A stretch of DNA of 13,157 nucleotides from Candidatus Nitrosopumilus sp. (GTDB lineage Archaea; Thermoproteota; Nitrososphaeria; Nitrososphaerales; Nitrosopumilaceae): NCBI GenBank assembly GCA_011055585.1, contig DRGT01000016.1, positions 1 to 13,157 of the forward strand, given 5' to 3'. Made by a program: the position numbers and the translations under genes. Positions 13,041 to 13,157 of this stretch are shown here, one piece after another. Numbering within the stretch: position 1 is the first letter of the stretch; the number at the start of each line of letters is the position of its first letter. Below the pieces are notes generated by a model. The model saw only the letters and a list, made by a program, of their open reading frames with translations. It made no database searches and was not told the origin of the DNA.

Positions 13041-13157
13041 TTGAAAGCAGCCAGAATTGTAGAGCCAAATAAACCACTTGAAATATCTGAATTAGAAATT
13101 CCAAAACCAAGTGGAAAAAAAGCCACTTACTCAACGAACTGATTTAGATATTGATTT
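13041..13157 (+). CDS. zinc-type alcohol dehydrogenase, N-terminus only, broken by a chimeric join
   Basis: TTG 13041 opens a frame whose first 27 codons read MKAARIVEPNKPLEISEL then EIPKPSGKK, the usual N-terminus of medium-chain (GroES-like) zinc alcohol dehydrogenases. These begin with a strand and the 'P.P.G...V' turn. The expected next strand and the Cys zinc-ligand motif never appear. The frame instead runs into ATYSTN and a TGA, because the sequence from 13112 onward is an inverted copy of scpA. Only 13041-13121 should be taken as real dehydrogenase sequence. The TATA-like box 25 nt upstream supports TTG as the start. Confidence 0.7.
13112..13157 (-). repeat. inverted repeat, outer arm (probable chimeric end)
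   Basis: A 46-of-46 match to the reverse complement of 12658-12703, running to the last base of the window. The spacer between arms is 408 nt. This arm interrupts the dehydrogenase frame and is most likely an amplification or assembly artefact joined at TGGAAAAAAAG. Confidence 0.93.

Noticed and set aside
12658..13157. Treating the 46-base inverted repeat as ends of a mobile element or an attachment site
   Set aside because: One arm is ordinary scpA coding sequence, there is no transposase or integrase and no target duplication, and the other arm ends at the window edge and breaks a gene.
1..13157. CRISPR arrays, insertion sequences, prophage or defence islands
   Set aside because: No regularly spaced repeats, transposase, integrase or defence-type proteins were seen; the gene content is core metabolism and information processing.

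Overview
The window is AT-rich, gene-dense and clearly archaeal. It encodes TFB (the archaeal TFIIB), Gar1, SRP19, ribosomal protein S8e, a siroheme decarboxylase of the alternative (Ahb) haem pathway, and a tRNA-Leu with an archaeal-type intron. The base composition, the protein style and the many genes with a TATA-like box about 26 nt before the start codon (leaderless-transcript geometry) suggest a Nitrosopumilus-like ammonia-oxidising archaeon (Nitrososphaerota/Thaumarchaeota). That assignment is inference from family knowledge, not from a search.

Layout. 53-154: tRNA-Leu(CAA) with a 14-nt intron. 199-324 (-): a 41-residue single C2H2 zinc-finger protein. 507-1749 (+): a VTT-type membrane protein and an HD-domain hydrolase, 1 nt apart. 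4979-1746 (-): a tetrapyrrole operon in the order precorrin-2 dehydrogenase, glutamyl-tRNA reductase (hemA), porphobilinogen synthase (hemB) and a small unknown protein. 5072-6085 (+): a fused AhbA-AhbB siroheme decarboxylase, divergent from that operon. 8647-6088 (-): a chlorite-dismutase/HemQ-family protein, a DUF1802 protein, an aldo/keto reductase whose first codon reads TTA, and a small B-box-like zinc protein. 9481-8711 (-): sufC. 11571-9588 (-): S8e, SRP19, Gar1 and TFB. 12944-11651 (-): the condensin partners ScpA and ScpB. 13041 to the end (+): the first 27 codons of a zinc-type alcohol dehydrogenase.

How it works together. HemA and HemB make early tetrapyrrole precursors. The Met8/CysG-N-like protein converts precorrin-2 toward sirohydrochlorin/sirohaem, and the AhbAB fusion decarboxylates sirohaem on the way to haem. 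The operon and the fusion gene start from a shared 92-bp divergent promoter region. The HemQ-like protein adds a possible second haem-related activity, and SufC supplies Fe-S assembly. The right-hand half is information processing and chromosome maintenance.

The most important technical observation is at the right end. The last 46 bases (13112-13157) are an exact reverse-complement copy of part of scpA (12658-12703), and they break the alcohol dehydrogenase frame at a GGAAAAAAAG stretch. This looks like a chimeric join, as seen in multiple-displacement-amplified DNA or misassembly. Sequence after about 13111-13121 should not be read as genuine. No CRISPR array, insertion sequence or prophage was seen, and I do not claim a new multi-gene system. 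The best candidates for undescribed biology are the tiny leaderless zinc-finger gene, the HemQ-like operon with its zinc protein, and the unknown protein coupled to hemB.
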